The notes: a model not told the origin generated them from the letters alone. A stretch of 46,431 nt of DNA from an uncultured Bacteroidales bacterium (GCA_902798385.1 CADBWK010000013.1:1-46431), one strand, 5' to 3'. Numbered from the stretch's first letter, positions 1 to 10,480 are shown. Translations and numbers: made by a program.

Positions 1-56
1 TGCCCTTCTAAACATTTTTGTACGGCCAATAACCGATCTTCAAATGAATGTTTCAT
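1..56 (-). CDS. Putative IS3-type transposase OrfA, N-terminal fragment
   Basis: An ATG at 56-54 opens a frame reading MKHSFEDRLLAVQKCLEG up to the window edge. A purine-rich AGAGG lies a few bases upstream. The pattern K-[HY]-S-[FL]-E-x(3)-L-x-[AV]-V-x(3)-L-E-G is what the helix-turn-helix start of IS3-family OrfA proteins usually looks like. Only 18 codons are visible, so this is a resemblance and not a domain match. The rest of the gene lies outside the window. Confidence 0.4.
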   Translation of the reverse strand, partial: MKHSFEDRLLAVQKCLEG

Positions 57-93
57 AAACCTCTAAAGTTTTGTGTACAACTTTTAGGGTTCA
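1..93 (-). mobile_element. End of an IS3-like insertion sequence (partial)
   Basis: Reading leftward from about position 93, the minus strand begins TGAACCCTAAAAGTTGTACA and leads after about 35 bases into an ORF resembling the first helix of an IS3-type OrfA. Ends of the form CCCnAAAAGTTGnACACA are common in IS3-family elements of Bacteroidota as I remember them. Only one end is visible because the element runs off the left edge of the window. The call rests on this end-plus-ORF arrangement and is moderate; the exact boundary and any target duplication cannot be seen. Confidence 0.45.
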
Positions 94-340
94 GTTCAGG
101 TATCCCGCGTAATTGACAAAGCCACACTCCGCATTGCGCTACGTCAGCATTGAGGCCTCGCGGGCGGGGCGGCTCGTTTGGCTATTCCGGAATTAAATTC
201 CGGCGCAATAGACAAAGTGACGGACGCGAGGACGAATTCGGCCGCTCGCGGAGAGCGACCGGCGAAGCGGTAAGCCGCCTACACCGCGAGCCTTAACAAG
301 CAAGAAGAAAGAAACAAAAAAGAAGGAAAAACGCGCGGGC
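94..340. other. Intergenic, GC-rich, no gene recognised
   Basis: About 250 bp between the IS-like end and the cca promoter. I see no convincing ORF or RNA gene. The only structure is a palindrome at about 188-206 (CCGGAATT around a central A). The segment is richer in GC than the flanking leaders and could be a decayed gene end left by the insertion. Confidence 0.4.
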
Positions 341-342
341 GC

Positions 343-373
343 TTGCATATGTCAAAAAAAAGCAGTACTTTTG
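343..373 (+). promoter_or_regulatory. Bacteroidota-type promoter of cca
   Basis: TTG at 343-345 and TACTTTTG at 366-373 are separated by 20 bp, matching the -33/-7 consensus of the phylum's housekeeping sigma factor. The predicted start near 380 leaves a leader of only about 12 nt before the start codon, with no clear Shine-Dalgarno sequence. Confidence 0.75.
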
Positions 374-392
374 CAGTCGCAAAAGTGGAGTG

Positions 393-1829
393 ATGGTAAT
401 CAGCGATCCGAAAATAGAGAATCCGATCCTGCATCTGGTGGGTGAAACAGCCGACCGGTTGGGGCTGGAGTGCTATGTGATTGGTGGTTGGGTGCGGGAC
501 CTGTTCCTGCATCGTCCGTCCGATGATATCGACATCGTTGTCGTCGGTTCGGGTATCGCTTTGGCAGAAGAGGTTGCTAAAAAACTCGGTCGCGGCGCCC
601 ACCTGTCGGTGTTCAAGACCTACGGTACGGCGCAAGTAAAGAAGGGTGATCTCGAGTTGGAGTTCGTCGGTGCACGGCGTGAGAGTTATACGCGCGACAG
701 TCGCAATCCGATTGTAGAGGACGGGACGCTTCAGGAAGACCAGAACCGCCGGGACTTTACTATCAATGCCATGGCGATCTGTCTCAACCAAGCACGTTAT
801 GGCGAGTTGTTAGATCCGTTTGACGGTATGGGTGATCTGGAACGCTGTATCATCAAGACGCCGCTGGATCCGGATATCACTTTCAGCGATGACCCGCTGC
901 GTATGATGCGCGCCATCCGTTTTGCAACGCAGTTGGGTTTTAACCTCGACGGCGAGACCTTTGACGCGATCGGGCGTAATAAGGAACGTATAGGTATCAT
1001 CACGCGCGAGCGCATCGCGGAGGAACTGAATAAGATCATGATGAGTCGCCGGCCGTCGGAAGGGTTTATCCTGCTCGACAAGACCGGTCTGCTGCCCCTT
1101 ATCTTCCCGGAGTTAGCAGCGTTGAAGGGCATCGAGGTCAAGGAAGGTCGCGGACACAAGGACGTGTTCTACCACACCCTCAAAGTGCTCGACAATGTAG
1201 CCGAGCTACAGCAGTCAGCCGTCAGCCATCAGCCGTCAGAACATTTTTTATGGCTACGATGGGCGGCGTTGCTGCACGATATCGGTAAGCCGAAGAGCAA
1301 GGCCTTTGATCCGCATGCAGGATGGACATTTAGAAATCACAATTATATCGGGGCGAAGATGGTGCCGAAGATCTTTGCGAAGATGAAACTACCGCTCAAC
1401 GAGAAGATGGAGTACGTGAAGAAGATGGTGGATCTGCATATGCGTCCGATCAACCTCATCGAGGACACCGTGACGGACAGTGCGGTGAGACGGTTGCTTT
1501 TTGAGGCAGGCGATGACATCGAGGATCTGATGCTGCTCTGCGACGCGGATATCACGAGTCGGAACGAAGAGAAGAAAGCGCGCTTCCATCAGAACTATCA
1601 GTTGGTACGGCAGAAGATGGTAGAACTCGAAGAGCGCGACCGCATCCGTAATTTTCAACCGCCCGTGGACGGCATGGAGATCATGGAACTGTTCCATCTG
1701 GAACCCTGTTCGCTGGTGGGCGAACTCAAAGCGGCGATCAAGGATGCCATCCTCGACGGAGTCATCCCCAACGACCACGACGCCGCCAAAGCATTTGTTA
1801 TAGAATTATGGCAGAAGAAAACGAAATAA
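393..1829 (+). CDS. cca: CCA tRNA nucleotidyltransferase with HD domain
   Basis: Adds or repairs the 3' CCA end of tRNAs in the cytoplasm. The class II nucleotidyltransferase head is at about residues 30-60, with GGWVRD and the metal-binding D-x-D in [19 protein letters not shown] (about 120) and [17 protein letters not shown] (about 170) are the ribose- and base-recognition motifs. An HD domain follows, with HTLKV and [11 protein letters not shown] at about 260-310. Length is normal for the HD-containing group. ATG393 is chosen; GTG390 directly before it is equally possible, and both lie just after the promoter. A 7-bp repeat tract at 1212-1239 encodes a short linker ([11 protein letters not shown]) just before the HD motif and does not disturb either domain. 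The 3' end overlaps parE by 22 bp, so the two are probably co-transcribed. Confidence 0.93.
   Translation: MVISDPKIENPILHLVGETADRLGLECYVIGGWVRDLFLHRPSDDIDIVVVGSGIALAEEVAKKLGRGAHLSVFKTYGTAQVKKGDLELEFVGARRESYTRDSRNPIVEDGTLQEDQNRRDFTINAMAICLNQARYGELLDPFDGMGDLERCIIKTPLDPDITFSDDPLRMMRAIRFATQLGFNLDGETFDAIGRNKERIGIITRERIAEELNKIMMSRRPSEGFILLDKTGLLPLIFPELAALKGIEVKEGRGHKDVFYHTLKVLDNVAELQQSAVSHQPSEHFLWLRWAALLHDIGKPKSKAFDPHAGWTFRNHNYIGAKMVPKIFAKMKLPLNEKMEYVKKMVDLHMRPINLIEDTVTDSAVRRLLFEAGDDIEDLMLLCDADITSRNEEKKARFHQNYQLVRQKMVELEERDRIRNFQPPVDGMEIMELFHLEPCSLVGELKAAIKDAILDGVIPNDHDAAKAFVIELWQKKTK
1212..1239 (+). repeat. Heptamer tandem repeat inside cca
   Basis: About four degenerate copies of CAGCCGT (CAGTCAGC, CGTCAGC, CATCAGC, CGTCAG). 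It is in frame and encodes a linker between conserved blocks. The same heptamer family recurs at 18228-18256. Confidence 0.8.
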
Positions 1830-3727
1830 CGAAAGCAGCCGTCTCGTACGGCGAAGAGAACATTATCCACTTGGATGACATGGAGCATATCCGTCGTCGT
1901 CCGGGTATGTACATCGGTAAGTTAGGCGACGGCAGTCACTCCGACGACGGTATCTACGTGCTGATCAAAGAGAGTATCGATAACTCGATCGATGAGTTCC
2001 GTATGGGCGAAGGCAAGGTCATTGAGGTCGATGTGCAAGACGGTCGTGTGCGCGTGCGCGACTACGGTCGCGGTATACCCTTGGGCAAGTTAGTCGAGGT
2101 TGTCAGCGTGCTCAATACCGGCGGTAAGTACGACAGCAAGGCTTTCCATAAGTCGGTCGGTCTGAACGGTGTGGGCACGAAAGCCGTCAATGCCCTCAGT
2201 TCGTTCTTTGCCGTCGAGTCTTACCGCGAGGGCAAGATGCGTCGGGCAGAGTTCGCGCAGGGTAGGCTGACCAAGGACACCGATATCGTCGATTACAACG
2301 GCAACGAGAAACGCGGTACGATCATTGAGTTCGTGCCCGATGACAGCAAGGGACTCTTCGAGAACTACCATTTCCGCGATGACTATATCGAGGAACTGCT
2401 GCGTAACTACGCTTACCTCAATACGGGTTTGACGCTGGTGTATAACGGCAAGAAGTTCGTGAGCAAGAACGGTCTGCTGGATCTGCTGACGGAGAACATG
2501 ACCGTGCCGTCGCTCTACCCGATCATTCACCTGAAGGGCGAAGATATCGAGATCGCGCTGACGCATACCGACCAGAACGGGGATGAGTATTTCTCCTTCG
2601 TCAACGGTCAGCATACGATCCAAGGCGGTACGCACCAGGCGGCGTATCGTGAGGCGATCGGACGTACGATCAAGGAGTTCTTTAACAAGAACCAGGAGCT
2701 CTCCGATATCCGGAACGGTGTGGTCGGTGCGATCGCGATCAACGTGGAAGAACCCGTCTTCGAGAGCCAGACCAAGGTCAAGCTCGGCTCCAAGGACATG
2801 AGTCCGACCGGCGGCGTAGGTATCAATAAGTTCGTCAATGACTTCGTTAAGCAGCATCTGGATAACTACCTGCATAAGAACCCGCAGACGGTGGAGATCA
2901 TGCTGCAGAAGATCCAAGACTCCGAGAAAGAGCGTAAGGCGATTGCGGCGGTAAGTAAGGTAGCCCGTGAGCGGGCGAAGAAGAACCTCGTCAACAATCC
3001 CAAGTTGCGGGACTGCCAGATCCACCTCAACGACACCAAACCGGTTAAGTCTTCCAAAGATGCGGATGACGATTTGCGTTTGGAGAGCAGTATCTTCATC
3101 ACGGAGGGTCTCTCGGCGTCGGGTTCGATCACCAAGAGTCGCGACGTGCGCACGCAAGCCGTGTTCTCGCTGCGCGGCAAACCGCTGAACTGCTACGGTC
3201 TGACCAAGTCGGTGGTGTATGAGAACGAGGAGTTCAACTGCCTGCAGTCGGCGCTCAATATCGAGGACGGTCTGGATGAGTTGCGTTATAACAAAGTGAT
3301 CATTGCCACCGATGCGGATGTAGACGGTATGCACATTCGTCTGCTGATGCTGACGTTCTTCCTGCAGTTCTTCCCGGACCTCGTCAAGAAAGGTCACGTC
3401 TATATCCTGCAGACCCCGCTTTTCCGCGTGAAGGACAAGAATAACATCATCTACTGCTACTCGGAAGAGGAGCGCCAGAAGGCACTCAATAAGATCAAGA
3501 GCCCCGAGATCACGCGCTTCAAAGGTCTGGGCGAGATCTCGCCGGATGAGTTCAAGGGCTTCATCGGTCAAGGCATCCGTCTGGATCAAGTGACGTTGCG
3601 TAAGGAAGACGCGGTGAACGAACTGCTTGCATACTACATGGGTAAGAACACGACGGAGCGTCAGCAGTTCATCATCGACAACCTCGTCATCGAAGAGGAT
3701 CGCGTAGAAGACTTCGAAGAAGCATGA
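1808..3727 (+). CDS. parE: DNA topoisomerase IV subunit B (ParE)
   Basis: ATPase subunit of the type IIA topoisomerase that decatenates chromosomes. The GHKL ATPase is at the N-terminus: [20 protein letters not shown] (catalytic Glu and metal-binding Asn), DYGRGIPLG, and the lid [17 protein letters not shown] transducer domain follows. The TOPRIM region has [11 protein letters not shown] and the metal-binding [10 protein letters not shown] at about residue 505, then [13 protein letters not shown]. The lid sequence [16 protein letters not shown] and the 639-residue length fit Bacteroidota ParE better than GyrB, which has a GGLHGVG lid. The start ATG1808 lies inside the 3' end of cca. The partner parC is not in the window. 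The stop codon overlaps the next gene as ATGA. Confidence 0.9.
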   Translation: MAEENEITKAAVSYGEENIIHLDDMEHIRRRPGMYIGKLGDGSHSDDGIYVLIKESIDNSIDEFRMGEGKVIEVDVQDGRVRVRDYGRGIPLGKLVEVVSVLNTGGKYDSKAFHKSVGLNGVGTKAVNALSSFFAVESYREGKMRRAEFAQGRLTKDTDIVDYNGNEKRGTIIEFVPDDSKGLFENYHFRDDYIEELLRNYAYLNTGLTLVYNGKKFVSKNGLLDLLTENMTVPSLYPIIHLKGEDIEIALTHTDQNGDEYFSFVNGQHTIQGGTHQAAYREAIGRTIKEFFNKNQELSDIRNGVVGAIAINVEEPVFESQTKVKLGSKDMSPTGGVGINKFVNDFVKQHLDNYLHKNPQTVEIMLQKIQDSEKERKAIAAVSKVARERAKKNLVNNPKLRDCQIHLNDTKPVKSSKDADDDLRLESSIFITEGLSASGSITKSRDVRTQAVFSLRGKPLNCYGLTKSVVYENEEFNCLQSALNIEDGLDELRYNKVIIATDADVDGMHIRLLMLTFFLQFFPDLVKKGHVYILQTPLFRVKDKNNIIYCYSEEERQKALNKIKSPEITRFKGLGEISPDEFKGFIGQGIRLDQVTLRKEDAVNELLAYYMGKNTTERQQFIIDNLVIEEDRVEDFEEA

Positions 3728-3912
3728 AAGCTCTCCTTGCCTTTATAGTCATGGCGGTGTTGATCCTCGCGCTGATCGAGATCAACGAACGCATCAAAGC
3801 GAAGCGTCCCAAGCAAGACTGTCCTCCAAACAAGTCCGAGCAGGACGACTGCTCGGGCTGCGGATTGATTGAAGTCTGCGAAAAGAAAGAGAAAAGCGCC
3901 ATTGAAAAATGA
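3724..3912 (+). CDS. Small Cys-rich membrane-anchored protein, unknown function
   Basis: A 62-residue protein translationally coupled to parE through an ATGA overlap. One hydrophobic helix (about residues 3-20, [17 protein letters not shown]) is followed by a short basic-acidic tail with four cysteines, including a C-x2-C ([11 protein letters not shown]). This layout (one anchor and a small cysteine cluster) resembles small metal- or thiol-binding membrane proteins, but I do not recognise the family. A terminator overlaps its last codons, so it ends the cca-parE unit. Confidence 0.7.
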   Translation: MKALLAFIVMAVLILALIEINERIKAKRPKQDCPPNKSEQDDCSGCGLIEVCEKKEKSAIEK

Positions 3913-3924
3913 CGCTTTTTCTCT
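3892..3924 (+). terminator. Intrinsic terminator of the cca-parE operon
   Basis: AAAAGCG (3892-3898) pairs with CGCTTTT (3913-3919). After one mismatch a further CATT/AATG stem is capped by a GAAA tetraloop. A T-rich run follows. It overlaps the end of the 62-residue gene. Confidence 0.8.
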
Positions 3925-3948
3925 TTCACTCTTTCATTCCTTCACTCC
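3921..3948. repeat. Short 8-bp tandem repeat between convergent genes
   Basis: CTCTTTCA, CTCTTTCA, TTCCTTCA and CTCC follow each other directly in the gap between the terminator and the next stop codon. It is similar in style to the heptamer tracts elsewhere, but with period 8. Confidence 0.6.
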
Positions 3949-6900
3949 TTACCTAACCTCCTGTCCGGTCACGGTATAAACCTTCTCCCCGCGGAGGATG
4001 TAGATAACACCGTTGATGAGCAGCTTGCCATCGGACGATTGACTGCTAATGACCTCTTCAAGGCCTTGCATCGTTCTGCGATCCACCACATTCGAGCGAC
4101 CGGAGAGGTTCGCTTGTGCGGCATGGTTGGCAGCAGGAGCAGCCGCAGCACCGGAGAGCTGATACTCAATCGCGTAGTACGGCAAGTTATCATCCGGTGT
4201 TTGGTCAGTGTATGAGGTATTGGACGAAGCGACTACTGCAATCTGCGACAGGTTCGTCGGCGACGCGCCACGGAGGATGCGATAAGCACTCACGCTTGCG
4301 CCGGCATACTCATTCCAGATGAGGTTGTATGTGCCGTTCTGTACACCGCGGTTGATGGTCAGGTGAACCGTCTTATGGATCGCACTGGTCGGCGACTCGT
4401 TGCCATTCGTCATCACACCTGTCAATTGGTAACGTTCAGCTTTCTGTGACGCATCGGAGGTATTGTCGGTATAAGTACCGGCGGAAGCGTTAGCAAAGCC
4501 GATGAGTTGGAAGTCATTGAGGCTGTTACCCTCCTTATAGACATTGACGGAAGCGAAAGCCTCAGCGCCCGTCCACGAGAGGACGTTATGTCCGTTTGCA
4601 TCGGTGGTGACAAGTGTCAGCGTCGGGATGTTGGTAGCCGCCATAACGGTGACATTGCTCGTAAAATAGGTCTCGCAACCATTCGCATTCGTGACAAGCA
4701 GATAGAGCACTACTTGATGTCCGACTAAGGTCTTTTCGGAATAGTTACTCTTATAGTGCGCCGTTACATTCAGTCCGCTTGCGCTCAGGCGATAGTCATA
4801 GGAGACAAAGACGCTGGTTGAAGGCAATACAACTCCGTATTGGTCTATGCGACAAAGTTCACCGCCATCAATAGATACGTACCATGCATATTCGATACCG
4901 TCGGGCACAGAAGCCGAAGCCGGTGTCTCTTCGTAGAGCACGGTCGGCAGCGATACCTCCAAGGCCTTCGGATCGTCAATGGTGATCGTCTGCGAGTAGG
5001 TCTGACCATTAACCGTGAGCGTGATAGTCTTCACACCGCCGGTACTCCAGGTCACATTATACGGTCCGAAACCATAGCCTTCCGCCATACCGTCGTCGAA
5101 AGTCCATGCCGGCGTACCCGAGGTCTCTGCCCCACGATAGGAAACGAGCACCTCTTCATCCGCACAAGCGAAGGACGGCACCTCAATCGGGTTGCGTACC
5201 ACATTCGCGATGATGGTCTGCGAGAAGACAGACAGTTTATTCTGGCGGTCGAGCGCCTGAATGGCTATCTCGTAGTTACCGTTAGAAAGATCGGAGGTCG
5301 GAATCAGATAACTCGTGCCTTCCGCATAGTCATAATCCGGAATGAAGGCTGTGTTATCATTGCCGCCGTTCTGCGGGCTGATGAGATAGGTGGTCGCTCC
5401 TTGCTGTTTCACACTCAGGTTATAACGCATATTTGCCGCCGGCGTATGGTCATCAACCGCCGCCGTCCATGTGATAAGCAAACCTTCGTTGGTCATCGAA
5501 GCCTGTACATTGGTCGGTGCATCCGGACGTACATCGGCTTGCGTTACAATCGGGTAAAGCGTACTGCTGATCCACAGATAGTGGTCATTCGGCGTGAGGT
5601 AACAGTCTCTGAGGTAACAGCCGTTTGCTTTCGGGAGCAGGAATCCTTCAGCAATCACATTGTCCGCCTCTTTATACCAAGCATATATACCCGAAGCACC
5701 TTCACCTTCAGCCGGATTGCTAACACATGCCACGGAATCGAGATAACCGTTATTATCAAGATCCGTCAGCACGTATTGGAAGTCATTGAACGGCGCATAC
5801 TCTTGCTGTCTTTGCGCGAAGAAACTCTCCAACTCCGGATCATTCACGCGCACGGACAAACTATTATTCACTGCATCGTACGGCAAGTACCCATAGCTGT
5901 AATAGGTACTTGTATTGTGATGGTAATACTCACGGAACAACATATCCATATGGCCGTCTTTGTTCCAATCGTACCAGAAAATATCATTGAACAAATAGTA
6001 TGAATTAATAAGATAACCTTCGGTTATGATATTGGTATTCCAAAGACCCGCTGCTTTCGCAAAGAGGTTAGCGTTATTCACTCCTTCTTGTACGGTTATG
6101 GCATAATAGGATCCGCTGTAATAATCGGAAGGCAGCACGCCGTCCATGCGACCGTCGTTGTTAAAGTCACCCATCGGCGTGGAGATGGTAAGTTTTTGGT
6201 CTTCCGTGAGTTGGATCGGTTCGCCTAAACCGGCAGGCAGCACAACGATCGTTGCGCTGGCACTCAGCGTACCGCTGTTCGGCGTTGTCACGGTATGAGT
6301 GATAGTCTTCGTACCGCCGGAAGTGAAGGACAGAAGGAGCTTAGCAGCCGACTCCGTGCTTACTTCGTACGAACCGTCTTGTACTGTCCATTGGTGCGTA
6401 TAACCTTCCGGCAGTGTCGTATAGGTCAGAACGGCTTTCTCGTTGATCGCGATAGTCGTTTTGTCGAGTGTGAACTCTACCGGTACGATATCATGAACGG
6501 CGGTTGCCTCTTGCGACCATGCAGAACCGAAATGCTGCGCATCAATCGCTTGTACAGCCACGTAGATAGTAGCGGGACTATACGAACTCAAATCGATGGT
6601 ATAAGTATGCTCCTTGCCCATGTTGCCATCGAGGAAATTACGTCTCGTACCATCTGCATTAGCGTGCGCAGCAAGGATATCGTTTCCACCGCTTGTTGTA
6701 CCGACTCTCAGCGCGTAAGTGAGGTCATTAACAGCAGTCTTATCATCTGCGCCGTTGCCCCATGTGATAGTCAACTTTCCGTTCGCGTAGTTGAGCATCG
6801 GCTGTGCCGGAGCGTTCGGGCGCACATTAGCAACAGCACCTTCGATGGTATATAACTTGGTGGTCTGACTTCCGTTATTGGACACCCATATCTCCATCTT

Positions 6901-9900
6901 ACCGTCGCCATCGAGGTCTTCGGCACTAACGGGATAAGACGTGAAGGGTTCTTTGGAACTATCCCAATAGGTATGACGCGTGATAATATCGGTAGCCAGA
7001 ACCTGCGGCGTAGTGTTGAAGTGCAAACCGCTTTGACCTTTCAACCAAACAAGGTTGTATTTATCGTTGCTTGTCGGATTGTAGGCCAGCAGGTCGTAAT
7101 AACCATCACCATCCAAATCTTGAAGCGTCATGAACGCAAGCTTATTCGCACCGTAGTTCTGATCTTGTTGCTGCGAGAAGACTCCTTGTCCGTTATTGGT
7201 AAAGAAGCAGGTGTACGCATAGCCGGTTGTATTATTCTCTGCTGTGAAAGTAGCTAATATATCCACGTCTCCATCTTTATCGAAGTCATAGCAGTAGACG
7301 ATATCATCGGAAGCGGCATTCTGATAGAGCAAAGTCCGGACGAAGTTCTTCGTTGTTTTATCGTAGATAACGGTGTACAATCGCTCTCCCGGGAAGACGA
7401 AGTCCATCACACCGTCGTTGTTGAGGTCTGCTGGCACAACCGCTCCGTTGGTCGTTGTCCAAACCCACTTACCATTATCCATATTAGTATAGATGATACC
7501 GGATTTCTCGTCAATCAGATCCATCAGACCGTCTTTGTTGAGGTCAATGACCTTAGTCGGAGCACCTATCAGTGTTCCCAAACCCGGTGCCTTCTTCACT
7601 TCCGGAGCATTGCGTCTCGGAGTACGAGCCAGACAAACGGCACCTAAAGTAACCGGATAGGTATAACGTGACACTTCGCCCAGCGAGTATGCTTGCGGGT
7701 TGTTGTACTGATCTAACTCCTCCGGCGTCATCTGCGCTACGAACTCATCCCATGTGAACACTTGCATCCGTTGCTCTTGGAACGAACCGTCCGCTAACTG
7801 ATAAGCGATAGCGCCGTATTCGGCACTAATTCTATTCGTCAAGGGGATCGATTGGTCAAGTACCAAGTAATCCTTCCGTCCGTCGCGGTTGATATCCATG
7901 TTCGTTACTGCCAGTGCGTTCTTTTGAGGGAACGCGTATCCGCCGGCGTTACTCATCAGCAGTTCATAATAGGTAGTGCTGATCTCCGGTTTTTGGTCGG
8001 CGTTAAGGTCTTCGAAATAAGCTACCGAACTACCCAGACTCTCGGAAGCTGTATATGTGAAAGTGGCGAGTGCTTCTTGCAAACGGAATTGCTCCGTTAC
8101 ATCTTTGGTCAAAATATACGAAGTCGTCCAATCGAACACCGTTTGTTGCATCTCATAGTTATAATAGGGCCCTCCATTCGAGTGCTCTACCCTTACCATC
8201 TGCTTCAGACCGTTACCGCTGAAGTCATAGAGTACATCTGCTCGTTGCAGCGGCACATAGATGATATCGTCATCCGGGTTCACGCGACCTATATACGGCG
8301 TATAACCGTCCGTGAGACCTGTTTCTATATGACTATCATAACCCGGAACCAATTTGCCTTCTACATACGTTCCTAATACGATAACCGTATCCCCTTTGCT
8401 CAGTTGTGCAATGCTGTAGAACGGCTCGCGATCAACGCCTAACATATGGTATGCTTCCACGTTACAGTCATCCCACTCGCCGGTATCCGTCACGCGGAAC
8501 GACAGTGTACCGCCGGTCTCCACTGAACTGCAGAGCATTTCGTATATCACACCTTTGACAGCAAAATAAGTCCCACCCGGAGGTGTCTTCTGGAACTCAT
8601 CGGTTTCCTTGAAGGAGCACCATTGACTTACCGTCATGATATCGGGCGAGTTGGGATTGAAGGTATAGGTCGGTTTGATAGTCACACTTTGTGTGAGATT
8701 CGTCAACGCATGATCCCAACCAGCAAAGGCATGCCCGGGCAACTGCGGAGTATCCGGGGCTACTGCGTTACCGCCAATAAGAACGAACTGCGGATCATCG
8801 ATCTGTTTACCGGCGAAATCAACAAAGACTACTTTCACGTACCCTTCCGGCACGCAGTTATTATCCAACTCCCACAAAGACTGAACCTTTATGTCGTTAT
8901 GCACGTTCGTGAACTCCTTGTCCCAGCCGGTGAAGACCCTACAACTGTGTTCGCCTGACATGCCTGTCGGCGCAACAGCGTTGCCTCCTATAGCCACCGT
9001 CTGCGGTGCACCTACCGGTTGGCCGTCCCAACCCAAGAACGTCACCGAGCAGGTGTTAGCCGTCGTGTCGGAGATAATGGTAAGTGCCATCAGTCTGAGT
9101 CCGAAATAGTAACCGCCGAGGAAAGTCAACTCTGCCGCACTTCCGGTCCAAATAACCGTTTTGGAATCCACAGCTTCCATCTCACCCGAGGAACAGGTAG
9201 AACGCTCCATCCACCTCGTTGCCGGATTACTGGTACCGGCATCACTGAAGGTCAGTACCACCTTATGCATCTTATACGGCGCGGTAATAACCAACGTACT
9301 GTTCTCCAATAATTCGAGGTTATTGGAATTCATCCTGATTTTATCGCGCGAATCTTCCGTCTCTTTCCATGCGAACACAGATTTGTCGTCGATGTTAAAG
9401 CGCACGGAATCTACATATCCGGACGGCCACGGCTCAAACGGGTTTTCGTCATTCCATGCCGTCACCCAATTGGCGATGTTCAGCGTCGTGGTATCATTAT
9501 AGGTGCTCGTCCAATCGATAGCCGGCTCTTTATAGTTGACAGCAAACGACACAAATCCTACGGCACCCGTGAAGGTTACCTCAAGACTCTCCGCCTCGCC
9601 GGTCCACGTCACTTTCACATCGTTCACACTCTTCGAGCCGGTGCTCCATGTGGCATTGTTGAGGTTGCCTGCCATATAACTGTTATACATCGTGAACTCC
9701 ACCTGCGTCAGCAACATCCCCGTCGGGGCACTCACGCTCATCGTGTTACCAGACACGGCCTGCAACGCACTATACTGCGTGTTATAACTCGGAGCCTTCG
9801 CGCCCGTGCCTTGCGCCAGAACGATGGTGACACCGTTTTTAGTAGCGCTCGTGCTCGCGTTATTCAACTCGCTGGCAGTGAAGCTCACTGTCTCTGCCTG

Positions 9901-9951
9901 CATCCCCACCGCCACCAGCAGCGTCAATGCGATAGATAAGTACTTTTTCAT
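3949..9951 (-). CDS. Giant secreted FG-GAP/VCBS and fibronectin-type protein
   Basis: About 2000 residues. ATG9951 is chosen because it starts a clear signal peptide (MKKYLSIALTLLVAVGMQA) and lies 15-20 nt after a promoter; a longer frame from 10026 would start upstream of that promoter. The order is: N-terminal beta-rich region; two InlB-like repeats (VTFLGWDGQPVG..., VVFVDFAGKQID..., each ending in a GWD motif); a stretch with ten FG-GAP/EF-hand-like calcium loops such as DLNKDGLMD, DFDKDGDVD, DLDGDGYYD and DWNKDGHMD; fibronectin type III- and PKD-like modules; then a short C-terminal tag (LLINGVIYILRGEKVYTVTGQEVR region). It is probably a calcium-stabilised surface protein exported by T9SS. 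Its ligand is unknown. It converges with cca-parE and appears to be transcribed alone. Confidence 0.85.
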   Translation of the reverse strand: MKKYLSIALTLLVAVGMQAETVSFTASELNNASTSATKNGVTIVLAQGTGAKAPSYNTQYSALQAVSGNTMSVSAPTGMLLTQVEFTMYNSYMAGNLNNATWSTGSKSVNDVKVTWTGEAESLEVTFTGAVGFVSFAVNYKEPAIDWTSTYNDTTTLNIANWVTAWNDENPFEPWPSGYVDSVRFNIDDKSVFAWKETEDSRDKIRMNSNNLELLENSTLVITAPYKMHKVVLTFSDAGTSNPATRWMERSTCSSGEMEAVDSKTVIWTGSAAELTFLGGYYFGLRLMALTIISDTTANTCSVTFLGWDGQPVGAPQTVAIGGNAVAPTGMSGEHSCRVFTGWDKEFTNVHNDIKVQSLWELDNNCVPEGYVKVVFVDFAGKQIDDPQFVLIGGNAVAPDTPQLPGHAFAGWDHALTNLTQSVTIKPTYTFNPNSPDIMTVSQWCSFKETDEFQKTPPGGTYFAVKGVIYEMLCSSVETGGTLSFRVTDTGEWDDCNVEAYHMLGVDREPFYSIAQLSKGDTVIVLGTYVEGKLVPGYDSHIETGLTDGYTPYIGRVNPDDDIIYVPLQRADVLYDFSGNGLKQMVRVEHSNGGPYYNYEMQQTVFDWTTSYILTKDVTEQFRLQEALATFTYTASESLGSSVAYFEDLNADQKPEISTTYYELLMSNAGGYAFPQKNALAVTNMDINRDGRKDYLVLDQSIPLTNRISAEYGAIAYQLADGSFQEQRMQVFTWDEFVAQMTPEELDQYNNPQAYSLGEVSRYTYPVTLGAVCLARTPRRNAPEVKKAPGLGTLIGAPTKVIDLNKDGLMDLIDEKSGIIYTNMDNGKWVWTTTNGAVVPADLNNDGVMDFVFPGERLYTVIYDKTTKNFVRTLLYQNAASDDIVYCYDFDKDGDVDILATFTAENNTTGYAYTCFFTNNGQGVFSQQQDQNYGANKLAFMTLQDLDGDGYYDLLAYNPTSNDKYNLVWLKGQSGLHFNTTPQVLATDIITRHTYWDSSKEPFTSYPVSAEDLDGDGKMEIWVSNNGSQTTKLYTIEGAVANVRPNAPAQPMLNYANGKLTITWGNGADDKTAVNDLTYALRVGTTSGGNDILAAHANADGTRRNFLDGNMGKEHTYTIDLSSYSPATIYVAVQAIDAQHFGSAWSQEATAVHDIVPVEFTLDKTTIAINEKAVLTYTTLPEGYTHQWTVQDGSYEVSTESAAKLLLSFTSGGTKTITHTVTTPNSGTLSASATIVVLPAGLGEPIQLTEDQKLTISTPMGDFNNDGRMDGVLPSDYYSGSYYAITVQEGVNNANLFAKAAGLWNTNIITEGYLINSYYLFNDIFWYDWNKDGHMDMLFREYYHHNTSTYYSYGYLPYDAVNNSLSVRVNDPELESFFAQRQQEYAPFNDFQYVLTDLDNNGYLDSVACVSNPAEGEGASGIYAWYKEADNVIAEGFLLPKANGCYLRDCYLTPNDHYLWISSTLYPIVTQADVRPDAPTNVQASMTNEGLLITWTAAVDDHTPAANMRYNLSVKQQGATTYLISPQNGGNDNTAFIPDYDYAEGTSYLIPTSDLSNGNYEIAIQALDRQNKLSVFSQTIIANVVRNPIEVPSFACADEEVLVSYRGAETSGTPAWTFDDGMAEGYGFGPYNVTWSTGGVKTITLTVNGQTYSQTITIDDPKALEVSLPTVLYEETPASASVPDGIEYAWYVSIDGGELCRIDQYGVVLPSTSVFVSYDYRLSASGLNVTAHYKSNYSEKTLVGHQVVLYLLVTNANGCETYFTSNVTVMAATNIPTLTLVTTDANGHNVLSWTGAEAFASVNVYKEGNSLNDFQLIGFANASAGTYTDNTSDASQKAERYQLTGVMTNGNESPTSAIHKTVHLTINRGVQNGTYNLIWNEYAGASVSAYRILRGASPTNLSQIAVVASSNTSYTDQTPDDNLPYYAIEYQLSGAAAAPAANHAAQANLSGRSNVVDRRTMQGLEEVISSQSSDGKLLINGVIYILRGEKVYTVTGQEVR

Positions 9952-9972
9952 AGATTTATCAACTTTGCGCGG

Positions 9973-10004
9973 CAAAGTTACGACTTTTTTTTGACATATG
10001 CAAA
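9973..10004 (-). promoter_or_regulatory. Promoter of the giant FG-GAP protein
   Basis: On the minus strand, TTTG (10004-10001), 20 bp, then TAACTTTG (9980-9973). The spacer is almost the same as in the cca promoter (catatgtcaaaaaaaag). Transcription would start near 9966, which fixes the start codon at 9951. Confidence 0.8.
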
Positions 10005-10061
10005 TAATTCGTGCATATTTCGCCAAGCGACCACAAAAAAAGCGCCGTTAGGCGCCTTTTG

Positions 10062-10442
10062 CTACTCATGACAGAGAACTGCTCGTACAAAGTTGCCAAA
10101 CTGGCAAATCCGTTTCTTTCCCAACACAGGATCCGGCTTGCCCTTCAACTGCGCCATATGGCGCTCCACCATCTCTTGATACCGCGGATGATTAACATCC
10201 TTCTCTATCCTCGAAGCCTCCGCACATACCGCCTTCCATTTCTCATACTGCACCTGCTCCGCAGGCGTTCGCGGAGCGCGTTTGTAATCTCGTTTCTCTT
10301 GTTCATATACCTCCTTCGGACCGTGTCCAAATACACGACCATCCGGGTAATGCCATTCTTTCTGTCGCATCACCAGACGCGAGTGTTTTGAAAACTTGCC
10401 GGTCAGATCATCAATCCCGGCTTCTGTAGTAAATTGTGCCAT
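10062..10442 (-). CDS. Conserved hypothetical protein of the DUF3987 locus
   Basis: 126 residues, basic, with no signal peptide or membrane segment. The start MAQFTTEAGIDDLTGKFSKHSRLVMRQK and the end KKRICQFGNFVRAVLC resemble small Bacteroidota proteins I have seen near DUF3987/VirE-type genes, but their function is unknown. The gene lies downstream of the DUF3987 gene on the same strand, separated by about 190 bp that hold a hairpin and a tandem 11-bp repeat. It therefore probably has its own control. No catalytic motif is visible. Confidence 0.65.
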   Translation of the reverse strand: MAQFTTEAGIDDLTGKFSKHSRLVMRQKEWHYPDGRVFGHGPKEVYEQEKRDYKRAPRTPAEQVQYEKWKAVCAEASRIEKDVNHPRYQEMVERHMAQLKGKPDPVLGKKRICQFGNFVRAVLCHE

Positions 10443-10480
10443 TGTTCTTAGGTTTTAATAAGGGTAATGATTAACTAATA

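Noticed and set aside
9952-10026. Upstream extension of the giant FG-GAP protein
   Set aside because: It would place the start codon upstream of the -33/-7 promoter and before a clear signal peptide.
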